A DNA stretch of 64,000 nt, taken from the NCBI RefSeq assembly GCF_021401245.1, contig NZ_JACBFY010000005.1:496001-560000 (forward strand), written 5' to 3'. Shown piece after piece: positions 8,644-17,043 of the stretch. The position numbers and the translations under genes were made by a program. The DNA is from Pseudacidovorax sp. NFM-22 (GTDB taxonomy: Bacteria > Pseudomonadota > Gammaproteobacteria > Burkholderiales > Burkholderiaceae_C). Below the pieces are notes generated by a model that had not been told where the DNA came from, ran no database searches, and was given only the letters and a program-made list of their open reading frames with translations. The stretch's first letter is position 1. Each line of letters begins with the position of its first letter.

Positions 8644-9359
8644 GGTCGCCAATGCTGTCGATCCATTCCCTGCGCGCCGGATACGGCGCGGCGCAGGTGC
8701 TGATGGATGTGTCGCTCAGAGCGACCGCGGGGCAGGTCGTGACCGTGGTCGGACCCAACGGTGCGGGCAAATCCACGCTGCTCAACGCCATCATGGGTGT
8801 CATCCCTTCGCAAGGCGGTATCGACTTCAAGGGTCGTCCGATGGCGGCAACCACGCTGGAAGAGCGCGTGCGCAGCGGCATCGCCCTGGTGCCCGAGACG
8901 CGCGCACTCTTCACCACGATGTCGGTCCAGGACAACCTCGTGCTGGGCGCCTACTCAAGACAAAGGAAGCAGCGCGATGGAGCCGAGCTCGAACGCGTGT
9001 ACGCGCTCTTTCCGCGGCTGAAGGAGCGCTGGCGGCAGGAGGCAGGAACACTGTCGGGCGGCGAGCGGCAAATGCTCGCCATCGGCCGCGCACTGATGGG
9101 CCGACCGGCACTGCTCATGCTCGACGAACCCAGTCTGGGCCTCGCGCCCCTGGTGGTGCGCGACATCTTCAGGATCATCGAAGACCTGCGCGCCACTGGC
9201 GTCACCATCCTCCTGGTGGAACAGAACGCCCGTGCAGCCCTCGAGGTGGCCGACTACGGTTATGTGCTCGAAATGGGCGTGGTGGCGATGGAAGGTGAAG
9301 CAGCGGACCTGGCCAAGAACGCCCAGGTCATCGAGGCGTACCTGGGCAAGGCTCGCTGA
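8640..9359 (+). CDS. ABC transporter ATPase, LivF-like
   Basis: This is a 239-aa nucleotide-binding subunit. Walker A GPNGAGKST is at about residue 38, the signature LSGGERQ at ~138, Walker B LLMLDEPSLG at ~157 and the His switch in LLVEQNARAAL. The pattern VRSGIALVPETRALF identifies LivF rather than LivG. It pairs with the ATPase half of the fused protein to drive uptake at the inner membrane. Its ATG overlaps the preceding stop. It is the last gene of the plus-strand operon. The 87 bases to the convergent operon contain a GC hairpin without a T tract. Confidence 0.88.
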   Translation: MRSPMLSIHSLRAGYGAAQVLMDVSLRATAGQVVTVVGPNGAGKSTLLNAIMGVIPSQGGIDFKGRPMAATTLEERVRSGIALVPETRALFTTMSVQDNLVLGAYSRQRKQRDGAELERVYALFPRLKERWRQEAGTLSGGERQMLAIGRALMGRPALLMLDEPSLGLAPLVVRDIFRIIEDLRATGVTILLVEQNARAALEVADYGYVLEMGVVAMEGEAADLAKNAQVIEAYLGKAR

Positions 9360-9446
9360 ACGGTGCAGGTGGACCTGTCGCGGGCCCGGCATGGGCCCCA
9401 GAGACGGCGCCGTGCGTGAATCGGTGGTTCGCTCGCGCCAGGCCTG

Positions 9447-10046
9447 TCAGGCCCCCGCGGCGCGCAGCGCCTGCAGCCGCTGCTCGGCCTGCTGGCGCAG
9501 GTCGGCATACACGCTGCGGCCATGGGCATCGATGGCCACCGTGGCGGGGCCCAGGTCCTCCACCTCCAGCGTCAGCAGGCGGAACTGGGCGATGTAGTCG
9601 GTCCAGTGCACGGCCACCACGCGCCGGATGGCCTGCGACAGCAACGTGCTGCCGCCGCCCAGGAAGGACAGGTACACGCAGCCCTGCCGCTGCAACGCCT
9701 GCACGCTGGCGTCGTCCAGCCCGCCCTTGCCGCCCACCAGCCTCAGGCCCGCGCCTTCGATCAGGCGCGGCATGTAGGGGCTGTAGCGGGTGCTGGTGGT
9801 GGGGTTGAGGTACAGCGCCTCGTGGCCCTCGCCGTCGGCCCGCTCGCGGTTGAAGCAGCTCAGGTGGAAGAAGGCGCCGTCCTGCAGATCCACTGGCAGC
9901 GGCTCGCCGCGGTCCAGGTGGTCCACCATGCGCTGGTGGGTGGGCAGGCCGATGGACATGGTGACCGTGCCGCTGACGGTGACCAGGTCGCCCACTGTCA
10001 GGGCCTCGACCTCGGCGCGCTGAAGGGGCAGTCTCAGCGCTTTCAT
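9447..10046 (-). CDS. L(+)-tartrate dehydratase / class I fumarase beta subunit
   Basis: The 199-aa protein matches the beta (C-terminal, swivelling) domain of class I fumarate/tartrate hydratases. It starts with MKALRLPL, followed by GDLVTVSGTVTMSIGLPTHQRM and, near the middle, TTSTRYSPYMPRLIE and GGKGGLD, all family-typical. With the alpha subunit it should form an oxygen-sensitive [4Fe-4S] dehydratase that reversibly adds water to a C4-type dicarboxylate. The start ATG overlaps the end of the alpha gene. It is the last gene of the minus-strand operon. The true substrate (fumarate, tartrate, a methylated or larger homologue) cannot be read from sequence. Confidence 0.85.
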   Translation of the reverse strand: MKALRLPLQRAEVEALTVGDLVTVSGTVTMSIGLPTHQRMVDHLDRGEPLPVDLQDGAFFHLSCFNRERADGEGHEALYLNPTTSTRYSPYMPRLIEGAGLRLVGGKGGLDDASVQALQRQGCVYLSFLGGGSTLLSQAIRRVVAVHWTDYIAQFRLLTLEVEDLGPATVAIDAHGRSVYADLRQQAEQRLQALRAAGA

Positions 10047-10912
10047 TCGATGCGCTCCACGCGGCCGTCGGCATGCAGGCGTGCCCGCGTGCGGCGGTTG
10101 ATCCAGCAGTTCAGGCTCACGGCCACCGGCACGAAGCCGTGCGAGGCCGCGTAGTTGATGTGCACCGCCATGGCCGTCGTGTCGCCGCCCGTGCCCATGG
10201 GCCCGAAGCCCAGTCGGTTGATGGCGGCGAGCAGGCGGCCTTCCATGGCGGCCAGCACGGGCTCCGGGTTGGTCTGGCCGAAGGGGCACAGCACCGCCTC
10301 CTTGGCGATGCGGGCCGCATGGTCGAAGGTGCCGCCGATGCCCACGCCCACGACGATGGGCGGGCAGGGCTGCGAGCCGGCGCGCACCACCGTGTCGAGC
10401 ACGTAGTTCTCGATGGTCTCCAGCGAGGGGTAGACGAAGGTGTCCAGCGCCTCCCACCGGCCCGTGCCCATGGCCTTGGGCGCGCAGGTGATGTCCACGT
10501 AGTCGGCCTCGTCCAGCAGGTCGAAGGTGACGATGGGCATGTCCTTGCCCGCATGGCTGCGCTCGTGCGTGAGCGGGTTGGTCACCATCTTGAGGATGGG
10601 CGGATCGCTGCGGGCCGCCATGCGTGCGAACCCCTCGACGATGGCCTGCCGCACCGGCCCCTCGAAGCGCACGCGCGTGCCGACCTTGATGCTGTAGGTG
10701 GGAATGCCCACGTCCGAGCACACCAGGCCGCCCGTTCGCTCCGCCGCCTCGGCGGACTTGAGCATGATGGTGAGCGTCTTGCGGCCGGTGTCGTTGCCCT
10801 CGCGCGGCACCGCGTCGCGCAGGGCCGCCTGGGTATCGTCGGGCACCTTCTTGAGGGACCATTCGTAGAGGTCGGCCGCGACCTGGGCCACCTGTTCGCT
10901 GGTGATGGGCAT
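10043..10912 (-). CDS. L(+)-tartrate dehydratase / class I fumarase alpha subunit
   Basis: This 289-aa subunit should carry the [4Fe-4S] cluster. Three cysteines stand in conserved settings: VCSDVGIPTY (~residue 65), DITCAPKAMG (~150) and the C-terminal LNCWINRR. GVGIGGTFDHAA and GPMGTGGDTTA are further alpha-subunit blocks. The length and motif order agree with TtdA-type two-subunit enzymes rather than the fused FumA. It overlaps the beta gene by four bases and follows the PanE-like gene by 15 bases. In this operon the dehydratase likely prepares or processes the product of the HpaI-type aldolase. Confidence 0.87.
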   Translation of the reverse strand: MPITSEQVAQVAADLYEWSLKKVPDDTQAALRDAVPREGNDTGRKTLTIMLKSAEAAERTGGLVCSDVGIPTYSIKVGTRVRFEGPVRQAIVEGFARMAARSDPPILKMVTNPLTHERSHAGKDMPIVTFDLLDEADYVDITCAPKAMGTGRWEALDTFVYPSLETIENYVLDTVVRAGSQPCPPIVVGVGIGGTFDHAARIAKEAVLCPFGQTNPEPVLAAMEGRLLAAINRLGFGPMGTGGDTTAMAVHINYAASHGFVPVAVSLNCWINRRTRARLHADGRVERIE

Positions 10913-10927
10913 GTCCGCTTCTTCCTG

Positions 10928-11953
10928 TCAGGCGGCGATGCCGCTGCTCTGCGCGCGCAGCCGCGCCAGGCCGTGGATGGTGGTGAGGGCCGGAACCGGC
11001 ATCGCCACCGCGGCGGCGCATTCCAGCACCGCGCCGAGGATGGCGCCGATCTCCACCGGCCGGCCGGCCTCGAAGTCCTGCAGCATCGAGGTCTTGATGT
11101 GGCCCAGCGCCCTCGCCTGCGCAATGCGCCGCGCCGGCTCGATGTCCAGCGCCAGGCCGATGCGCCCGCCGATGCCCAGCAGCTCGTCCATCATGCGCAC
11201 GAACAGGGCGTGGAGTTCGGGCGTGTCGATCATGTCGTCGGTGTGCGCACCGGTGAGCAGGCTCACCGGGTTGAAGCAGGCATTGCCCAGCAGCTTGAGC
11301 CAGATGTCGCGGCGGATGTCTTCGCTCACCTGGGCGTCGAGGCCTCCGCCCTTGAGCCGCTGCGCCAGCGCCTGCACACGCGTGCTGTCGCCGCCGGCCG
11401 GCTCGCCCAGCAGCAGCCGGCCACCGCTGTCGTGCTGCACCACGCCGGGTGCGGGGCAATGGCAGGCCGCGAAGACGCTCAGGCCCAGCACCTGCGACTG
11501 CGGCAGTGCCGCTTCGGTGCGGCCCTCGGCGTCGACGCTGCGCAGCCGCAGGCCGGCGCAGCTGCGCCCGCCGGCCAGGAAGTACCACCAGGGCAGGCCG
11601 TTGGCGGCGCTCAGCACCCGCGTGCCGGGATGGAGCAGGGGCGCGAGGCGCGGCGCCAGCGCCGGCAGCGCGGGCGCCTTGACGGTCAGCAGCACGATGT
11701 CCTGCGGGCCCAGGGCCTCGGGCGTATCGGCCACGCGCACCGGCACCACCTGGCGCTCGCCCTGGCTGCGCAGCTCCAGGCCGCGCTGCTGCAGGGCCTG
11801 CAGGGTGGCGCCGCGCGCCAGCACGCTGACCGCCTCGCCGGCGAGTGCCAGCCGCGCGGCCAGCCAGCCGCCGATGGCGCCCGCGCCGACTACGCAGATG
11901 CGTGGGGCGGCCGGCTCTGCGCCGCCGGCTTCATTCGGCCGAGGCGTGCTCAT
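10928..11953 (-). CDS. 2-dehydropantoate 2-reductase family protein (PanE/ApbA-like)
   Basis: The 341-aa protein has an N-terminal NADP Rossmann motif VVGAGAIGGWLAARLALAG at about residues 20-38. The C-terminal helical domain carries WLKLLGNACFNPVS, which includes the conserved Lys and Asn of ketopantoate reductases. Operon copies of this family, away from pantothenate genes, often reduce other 2-oxo acids made by aldolases. That role fits here because an HpaI-type aldolase lies two genes upstream. ATG 11953 was chosen because it overlaps the preceding stop (ATGA) and is followed directly by the Rossmann fold. Confidence 0.78.
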   Translation of the reverse strand: MSTPRPNEAGGAEPAAPRICVVGAGAIGGWLAARLALAGEAVSVLARGATLQALQQRGLELRSQGERQVVPVRVADTPEALGPQDIVLLTVKAPALPALAPRLAPLLHPGTRVLSAANGLPWWYFLAGGRSCAGLRLRSVDAEGRTEAALPQSQVLGLSVFAACHCPAPGVVQHDSGGRLLLGEPAGGDSTRVQALAQRLKGGGLDAQVSEDIRRDIWLKLLGNACFNPVSLLTGAHTDDMIDTPELHALFVRMMDELLGIGGRIGLALDIEPARRIAQARALGHIKTSMLQDFEAGRPVEIGAILGAVLECAAAVAMPVPALTTIHGLARLRAQSSGIAA

Positions 11954-12798
11954 GAAGCTGTGGGCAACGGATAGTCGTGCTCGTTGGCCACCTTGCCCGG
12001 CTTGCCCGCGAAGTCCATGCGCGGCGGGGCGAAGATGTCCAGCAGCCAGGCGCCGCCGTCGTTGGTGTTGCGGCTGGTGTGGATCACCTTGGGCGGGATC
12101 ACCGTGAGCGAGGGACTGCCGACCTGGATGGCCTGGTCCTCGCGCCAGTCGTTCATGTCGGCCGTCCACGGGTAGCGCATGTGGTGCACCCAGTCGCCGC
12201 GCAGCGCCAGCGAGCCCTGCTCGAAGTCCGTGTGCGAATGCGGGCTCAGCTTGCGCACGTCGCGCGCCACCATGCGCGGCGTCATCACGTTCACCATCAG
12301 GTTGGTGCTGCGGAAGATGCGCATGTTGCTGTCGGCCTGCGTGTGCTGCGCCAGCGGATAGTGCCGCAGCCGGAAGCCGTCGGCCGGCGTGGGCCAGGGC
12401 ACGAGCGGCGCCACCTCGGGCGTGGGCCGGGCATAGTCGGCCGCGTTGCCGGCCAGCGCCAGCAGGTCGGCCGCCCGGTGCGAGAAGACGCAGACCACCT
12501 GCCCGCCCGCCTTCATCACGACCCGGCTGTCGCCGGGCGGCACGATGGTCACGGACTCGGCACCGGCCTCGATGCGGGCGTCGCCCGTATGGATGGTCGC
12601 GCCGGCATCGGGCAGGAAGACGAAGTACTCGTCGGGCTGATCGCGACGCGCCAGCGTCGCGCCGGGCTGGACCTCGCTCACGGTCACGATGAAGTTGGCG
12701 CCGCGGCTCACCCAGGTGCGGGCGCCGTCGGCCTCGTGCGCCGGCGGCTCGTCATGGTGGCGGGCGACAGAGGCCGGGCGGATCGTGGAAGTGCTCAT
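11950..12798 (-). CDS. Two-domain cupin-like protein of unknown function
   Basis: The 282-aa protein appears to contain two beta-barrel (cupin-like) halves. The N-half has RRDQPDEYFVFLPDAGATI and VTIVPPGDSRV. The C-half, after about residue 165, has KLSPHSHTDFEQGSLALRGDWVHHMRYPW and VIPPKVIHTSRNTNDGGAWLLDIFAPPR. The second half keeps a metal-site-like H-S-H...E and a later H, so it could be the catalytic barrel; the first half lacks histidines. I do not recognise a named enzyme. It overlaps both neighbours by four bases, so it belongs to the aldolase operon and may be an isomerase or a lyase for a keto acid. Confidence 0.6.
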   Translation of the reverse strand: MSTSTIRPASVARHHDEPPAHEADGARTWVSRGANFIVTVSEVQPGATLARRDQPDEYFVFLPDAGATIHTGDARIEAGAESVTIVPPGDSRVVMKAGGQVVCVFSHRAADLLALAGNAADYARPTPEVAPLVPWPTPADGFRLRHYPLAQHTQADSNMRIFRSTNLMVNVMTPRMVARDVRKLSPHSHTDFEQGSLALRGDWVHHMRYPWTADMNDWREDQAIQVGSPSLTVIPPKVIHTSRNTNDGGAWLLDIFAPPRMDFAGKPGKVANEHDYPLPTAS

Positions 12799-13571
12799 GC
12801 GTTCACCTTCGAAGGGGAAGAGGAAGTCGGCGCGGCGGGCCGGGCGATGGCCTGCGCCGCCTGGCGCAGCAGCCCCTGGTCGGAGCCATGGATGAACCAG
12901 CGCACGCCGAGTGCGCGGTAGCGCTCGCGCTCGGCCTGGCTGCCGACGAACATGCCGACCAGCTTGCCGGCGGCCAGGCCGGCGCGGATGACCTGCTCGG
13001 TGGCCTCGGCCACCTCCGGCGCCTGGGCGCTGTCCAGGCCCATCGACAGTGCCAGGTCGGCGCGGCCGATGAAGAGCCCGGCCACGCCTTCGACGGCAGC
13101 GATGCCGGCCGCATTGCGCACAGCCTCCACGCTCTCGATCTGCGCCAGCACCACGCTGCGGTCGCCCTGGCGGATGGCTTCCTTCATGCCCAGGGCGCCA
13201 TAGCCGGCCGCGCGCGGCGAGCTGGAATAGCCGCGGTCGCCACCCACGTAGCGGCAATGGGCGACCACCTCGCGCGCATCGGCCACGGTGTCCACATGCG
13301 GCACCAGCACGCCGGCCGCGCCCATGTCCAGCACCGAGAGCAGGCCGGCGGCCGTGCGCTCCAGCACGCGCACGAAGAGCGGCAGCCCGCAGCTGCGGCC
13401 CGCCATGAGCGCGAGATCCAGCGCCGCGCGATCGAAGGGCGCGTGCTCGGCATCGAGCACGGCGAAGTCCAGGCCGGTGCCGCCCAGGATCTCCACGCAC
13501 TGCGGCGAGGTGGTCTTGACGAAGGTGCCGACATGCCAGTCGTCACCGGTGGGAAGAAGCGCGCGGGTCAT
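12795..13571 (-). CDS. HpcH/HpaI-type class II aldolase
   Basis: This 258-aa TIM-barrel protein belongs to the HpcH/HpaI family (2,4-dihydroxyhept-2-ene-1,7-dioate or citramalyl-type aldolases), which splits 2-keto-4-hydroxy acids into pyruvate or oxaloacetate plus an aldehyde. Visible landmarks are VLDAEHAPFD at ~residue 40 (catalytic His), LVPHVDTVADA, the metal Glu in AQIESVEAV and the metal Asp in FIGRADLALSMG. The start ATG follows the flavin reductase with a four-base overlap. Aldolase, PanE-like reductase and tartrate-type dehydratase together describe breakdown of a hydroxylated keto-dicarboxylic acid. Confidence 0.82.
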   Translation of the reverse strand: MTRALLPTGDDWHVGTFVKTTSPQCVEILGGTGLDFAVLDAEHAPFDRAALDLALMAGRSCGLPLFVRVLERTAAGLLSVLDMGAAGVLVPHVDTVADAREVVAHCRYVGGDRGYSSSPRAAGYGALGMKEAIRQGDRSVVLAQIESVEAVRNAAGIAAVEGVAGLFIGRADLALSMGLDSAQAPEVAEATEQVIRAGLAAGKLVGMFVGSQAERERYRALGVRWFIHGSDQGLLRQAAQAIARPAAPTSSSPSKVNA

Positions 13572-14209
13572 GGGGTGTCTCCGGCAGGTTCGCCCGGCGG
13601 CCGCTGCAGGGCCGGGCGGTGGAAGGTCTCGCCCAGCGCGGCGTAGTACGGGCCGCCGAGCCGCGCGATGGGGCGCAGCCGCTGGCTGTCGACGTTGCGC
13701 CCGTCGTAGACGGTGCGCGACAGATGAAAGCTCAGCACCTCGCCGATGTAGAGCGTGTTGAGCCCGCGGCCCAGCGTGACGAACTGGTCGAGCCGGCATT
13801 CCATGTGGATGGGCGAGGCCGCGATGCGCGGCACCGGCGTGTGCACGCCGGGCAGTAGCGCGATGCCCAGGGCCTCGGGCTCGCCGACCTCCGGCGGATA
13901 GTCGGCGCCGCACTGGTGCAGCGTCTCCATCACGTCCTCGGTCGCCACGTTGACGCAAAAGAAGCCGGTGTCGCGGATGTTGCGCGCCGTGTCCTTGAGC
14001 GTGCCCTGGCGCGTGCCGATGTTGACCGCCACCATGGGCGGGCTGTGGGCCACGTAGTTGTACGAACTGAAGGGCGCGGCATTGACGCGGCCCTCGCGGT
14101 CGACCGTGGTGATCCAGGCCACCGGCCGCGGCACCACGATGCCGCAGATCAGGCGGTAGGCCGTGGCCGTGTCCAGGCCGCCAGCGGCGACTTCCTCGTG
14201 GTCGTTCAC
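13568..14209 (-). CDS. Flavin reductase-like FMN-binding protein
   Basis: This is a 213-aa split-barrel flavoprotein of the DIM6/NTAB (flavin reductase-like) family. The fold is shown by YRLICGIVVPRPVAWITTVDREGRVNAAPFSSYN at residues ~18-50, the FMN-phosphate region and the later FCVNVATED. Members supply reduced flavin to a two-component monooxygenase or reduce quinones. No partner oxygenase is in the operon, so its job is uncertain. It starts at GTG 14209, which overlaps the amidohydrolase stop as GTGA; the next downstream ATG would remove the fold's first strand. Confidence 0.7.
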   Translation of the reverse strand: MNDHEEVAAGGLDTATAYRLICGIVVPRPVAWITTVDREGRVNAAPFSSYNYVAHSPPMVAVNIGTRQGTLKDTARNIRDTGFFCVNVATEDVMETLHQCGADYPPEVGEPEALGIALLPGVHTPVPRIAASPIHMECRLDQFVTLGRGLNTLYIGEVLSFHLSRTVYDGRNVDSQRLRPIARLGGPYYAALGETFHRPALQRPPGEPAGDTP

Positions 14210-15147
14210 GCGCGCGCCCTGCTGCCGCCCTTGGCGAACACGCGCCGGCCGGTGTCGTGCCACACGGCCCGCTGCTCGGCCGGCGAGAGCAGGTCCGACG
14301 CATCGATCATGCGCTGGACCATGTCCTTGTAGGTGCCCGACGAGGTACCGATGTCCGAGCCCCACATCACCCGCTCGGCGCCGAACAGGTCGACGGCGCG
14401 CCGCAGCACCTGGTTGGCGGGAAAGCCTTCCTCGCGGCAGTGGTCGAGGTTGATGGAGGTGAACTTGAAGGAGATGCGCTCGCAGGCGGCCAGCTGCTCC
14501 CAGCGCGCGTCCATGCCGAAGTGCGGGCCGTCGTGCAGCTCGGGCTCCAGCAGGTGGTCGAGCACGATGCGCACGTTGCGGTAGCGCTCGGCCAGGGCCA
14601 GCAGCGCCGGCACGGCCGGGCCGCCGCCGCCCTGGGCCAGCACCTCCAGGTCCATCACGATGCCGGCCTCGTCCACGGCCTCCCAGCTCTTGAGCGCATG
14701 GGGCGAATCGAGCCAGGGCATGCTGCCGTCGGGCTTGCGGCCCCCGAAGAGGCGCAGGCCCACGAGGTCGTGCTCGCGCACATAGCGGCGCACCAGGTCG
14801 GGCGTGCCCGGGTCTTCGGCATCGAGGATCACCACGGCGGAGAAGAGCTCGGGATGCGCGTCCGACGAGTCCAGGATGTAGCTGTTGTCGTAGCGGTAGA
14901 CCATGCGCTTCTGCACTGCGACGGCACCGTCCACGTTCTCCTCCTTCATCCACACGCGCATGCGCGAGACGTCGGGCACCTCGTTGATGGGGTTGGGGCC
15001 GTGGTGGCCGCCGGGCCGGCCGATCACGCCCGGCGGGCGGTAGGGCGCATCGGCGGCACGTTGCATGGGGTTGCGCGGATAGCGTTGCTGGTCGTCGGCC
15101 ACGAGGTGGGCATGTGCATCGAACAGCAGGGGACGGGTGTCGCTCAT
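14206..15147 (-). CDS. Amidohydrolase-2 family metal-dependent hydrolase
   Basis: The 313-aa TIM-barrel hydrolase begins with the metal motif FDAHAHL at residues ~9-15. It has LDHLLEP (metal His) about two-thirds along and ends with VMWGSDIGTSSGTYKD, in which the Asp would be the catalytic base. Close families include 2-pyrone-4,6-dicarboxylate lactonase, 4-oxalomesaconate hydratase and gamma-resorcylate/ACMS-type decarboxylases. Lactone or ring-fission-product hydrolysis therefore fits best here, feeding the aldolase. The gene lies four bases after the Bug receptor gene and overlaps the flavin reductase gene. Confidence 0.75.
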   Translation of the reverse strand: MSDTRPLLFDAHAHLVADDQQRYPRNPMQRAADAPYRPPGVIGRPGGHHGPNPINEVPDVSRMRVWMKEENVDGAVAVQKRMVYRYDNSYILDSSDAHPELFSAVVILDAEDPGTPDLVRRYVREHDLVGLRLFGGRKPDGSMPWLDSPHALKSWEAVDEAGIVMDLEVLAQGGGGPAVPALLALAERYRNVRIVLDHLLEPELHDGPHFGMDARWEQLAACERISFKFTSINLDHCREEGFPANQVLRRAVDLFGAERVMWGSDIGTSSGTYKDMVQRMIDASDLLSPAEQRAVWHDTGRRVFAKGGSRARA

Positions 15148-15150
15148 GGG

Positions 15151-16110
15151 TCAATCCAGGGTGATGTTGGTGGTCTCTATGACCTTCTTCCACTTGGCGC
15201 TGTCGCTCGCCATCAGCTGCACCAGCTGCTGCGGGTTGCCGCCGATGGGTGCGGCGCCGTACTGCTCCAGCCGGGCGCGGGCCTCGGGCGTGGCGATCAC
15301 GGCATTGATCTCGGTGTTCAGGCGCGTCACCACGGCCTCGGGCAGGCCCTTGGGCCCGACGATGGCCATCCACACGGTGGCCTCCACGGGAATGCCCTGC
15401 TCGATGGCCGTGGGCACCTGCGGCAGCCCCGCGAAGCGCTGGCGCGAGGTGACGGCCAGGCCCTTGAGCTTGCCGGCCTGGATCTGCGGCACCAGCGAGG
15501 TGATGGGCATGGACACCGCATCGACGTTGCCGCCCACGGTGTCGGTGATGGCCGGCGTGTCGCCCTTGTAGGGCACGCCCAGCGCCTCGACCCTGGCCTG
15601 GCTCTTGAGCAGCTCGGCCGTGAGGTGGCCGATGGTGCCGTTGCCCGGATTGGCGATGCTCACCTTGCCGGGCTGGGCGCGGGCACGCTCCAGCAGCGCC
15701 TGCAGCGAATCGACCTTGAGCGCCGGACTCACGGCGATGCCCATCGGGATCTCGCCGATGGCGATCACCGGCGTCAGGTCCTTCTGGGGGTCGAAGCGCA
15801 GGTTCTTGTAGAGGTACTTGTTGTTGGCCAGCGGGCCCGAGGTGGAGAGCGCCAGCGTGTAGCCGTCGGGCGCGGCCTTGGCCACCATGTCGGTGCCCAG
15901 GTTGCCGCCGGCGCCGGCGCGGTTGTCCACCACCACCGGCTGCCCCAGCTTCTCCGACAGGCGCTGGCCGATGAGCCGGGCCAGCGCGTCAGTGCTGCCG
16001 CCGGCCGGGAAGGGAACGATCAGGGTGATGGGCTTGGCGGGCCACTCGGCGGCCAGGGCCGGCAGGGCGGCGGCGCAGGCAAGCAGCGCCACGGCAAGGC
16101 GTCGTTTCAT
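15151..16110 (-). CDS. Bug/TctC-type periplasmic solute receptor
   Basis: This 319-aa protein has a Sec signal peptide (MKRR, hydrophobic to about residue 20, AAE cleavage) and the Bug hallmarks W-P-x-K-P-I-T-L-I-V-P-F-x-A-G-G near residue 25 and VDNRAGAGGNLGTDMVAKAAPDGYT near 60. Bug receptors bind carboxylates for TctAB-type membrane transporters or act as sensors. No tctAB genes are in the window, so it is an orphan. It is the first gene of the eight-gene minus-strand operon, suggesting that its ligand is the pathway substrate. Confidence 0.88.
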   Translation of the reverse strand: MKRRLAVALLACAAALPALAAEWPAKPITLIVPFPAGGSTDALARLIGQRLSEKLGQPVVVDNRAGAGGNLGTDMVAKAAPDGYTLALSTSGPLANNKYLYKNLRFDPQKDLTPVIAIGEIPMGIAVSPALKVDSLQALLERARAQPGKVSIANPGNGTIGHLTAELLKSQARVEALGVPYKGDTPAITDTVGGNVDAVSMPITSLVPQIQAGKLKGLAVTSRQRFAGLPQVPTAIEQGIPVEATVWMAIVGPKGLPEAVVTRLNTEINAVIATPEARARLEQYGAAPIGGNPQQLVQLMASDSAKWKKVIETTNITLD

Positions 16111-16178
16111 CGTGTGTGTCTCCGTTGGAATGCCGCGATCATGCGCAGCCCTGCCCCGCGGACCAAGCGGGCATTGCG

Positions 16179-16201
16179 GACTTTCCGCGCGGCGGAAAGT
16201 C
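16179..16201. promoter_or_regulatory. Perfect inverted repeat between IclR gene and its target operon
   Basis: GACTTTCCGC and GCGGAAAGTC form 10-bp perfect arms around a GCG spacer. The element overlaps the stop codon of the iclR-type gene and lies about 70 bases before the Bug-gene start. The TTTCCGC...GCGGAAA layout and position fit an operator bound by the adjacent IclR protein. A purely RNA-level hairpin (terminator-like, but with no T tract) is the alternative. Confidence 0.5.
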
Positions 16202-16982
16202 AGCCGCGCGGCGACGCCAGCGCCTCCAGCGCCTGGGCGATGGCGGCCGCGGCCTGCTGCAGCGGCGGCAGGAAGCGCCCCACGGCCTGCGCGGGCGTGA
16301 GTGCGGAGGAGAACCAGGTGAGCCCGATGGTGGCGACCACGCGCGGGCCTTCGAAGATCGGCACCGCCACCGTGGAGGACTCGGGCCGCACGCGCGGATC
16401 GCGCAACGCGTAGCCACGCTCGCGGGTCTCATCCAGCATGGCGCGGATGGCGTCGGCATCGCCCACTTCGCGCTCTTCGGGATGCGGCGTGCGGGCCAGC
16501 AGCTCGATCAGCGCCTGCTGCTCCTGCACGTCGGCGAAGGCCAGGTAGGCCCGGCCCAGCGCCTGCGTGAGCAGGCTCAGCCGCATGTTGATCGTGGAAT
16601 GGAAGAAGGACAGCGGCGACTGGGGGATGGTGCTGTAGCGCACCACCATCGCATCGCCGTCGTGCACCGCCACCGAGACGGGCCATTTGAGCTCGGCCGT
16701 CAGCCGGTCGGCGATGGCCGAGGAGGCCTCCACGATGCGCGGCTCGCTGTGGTAGCCGCTGGCGAGCGAGGCCACCTCGGCCGTGAGGTAGTAGGCGCCG
16801 TATTGCGGCGCATGCCGCACGAAGCCGGTGGCCTGCAGGGTGTGCAGCAGGCGCACGATGCTGGGCTTGGGAATGCCCGTCTGCCGGTGCAGCATGTCCA
16901 GCGTGGAGACGGGCTGGCGGTTGAGCGCCTGCAGCAACGCCAGGGCACGGACGACGACGTTGATGGGCGGGGCAGAGGGCAT
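16200..16982 (-). CDS. IclR-family transcriptional regulator
   Basis: The 260-aa regulator has an N-terminal winged helix (ALALLQALN at ~residue 11, then STLDMLHRQTGIPKPSIVRLLHTLQATGFV) and a C-terminal IclR ligand-binding domain ending EALASPRG. It sits directly upstream of, and in the same direction as, the aldolase/dehydratase operon, so that operon is its probable target. The inverted repeat at 16179-16201 is the probable binding site. A TAGAAT -10-like hexamer at 16996-17001 would place the transcript start within ten bases of the ATG, so its mRNA may be nearly leaderless. Confidence 0.85.
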   Translation of the reverse strand: MPSAPPINVVVRALALLQALNRQPVSTLDMLHRQTGIPKPSIVRLLHTLQATGFVRHAPQYGAYYLTAEVASLASGYHSEPRIVEASSAIADRLTAELKWPVSVAVHDGDAMVVRYSTIPQSPLSFFHSTINMRLSLLTQALGRAYLAFADVQEQQALIELLARTPHPEEREVGDADAIRAMLDETRERGYALRDPRVRPESSTVAVPIFEGPRVVATIGLTWFSSALTPAQAVGRFLPPLQQAAAAIAQALEALASPRG

Positions 16983-17043
16983 GGGGCGGCGACGGATTCT
17001 AGGGAGCGCCCCCTCGGCCCTACGCGCCCCCGCCGCCCCAGCC

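Noticed and set aside
9382-9398. GGGCCC-GGCAT-GGGCCC hairpin between the convergent operons as a terminator
   Set aside because: No T tract follows on either strand, and GGGCCC is self-complementary, so pairing is common by chance.
10073-11974. A 633-codon plus-strand frame across the dehydratase and reductase genes
   Set aside because: Composition is His/Arg/Ala-rich with no recognisable fold, and the opposite strand carries well-conserved enzymes with overlapping starts.
14257-16413. A 718-codon plus-strand frame across the amidohydrolase, Bug and IclR genes
   Set aside because: It is antisense to three recognisable genes and shows the repetitive His/Gly/Val pattern of a shadow frame.
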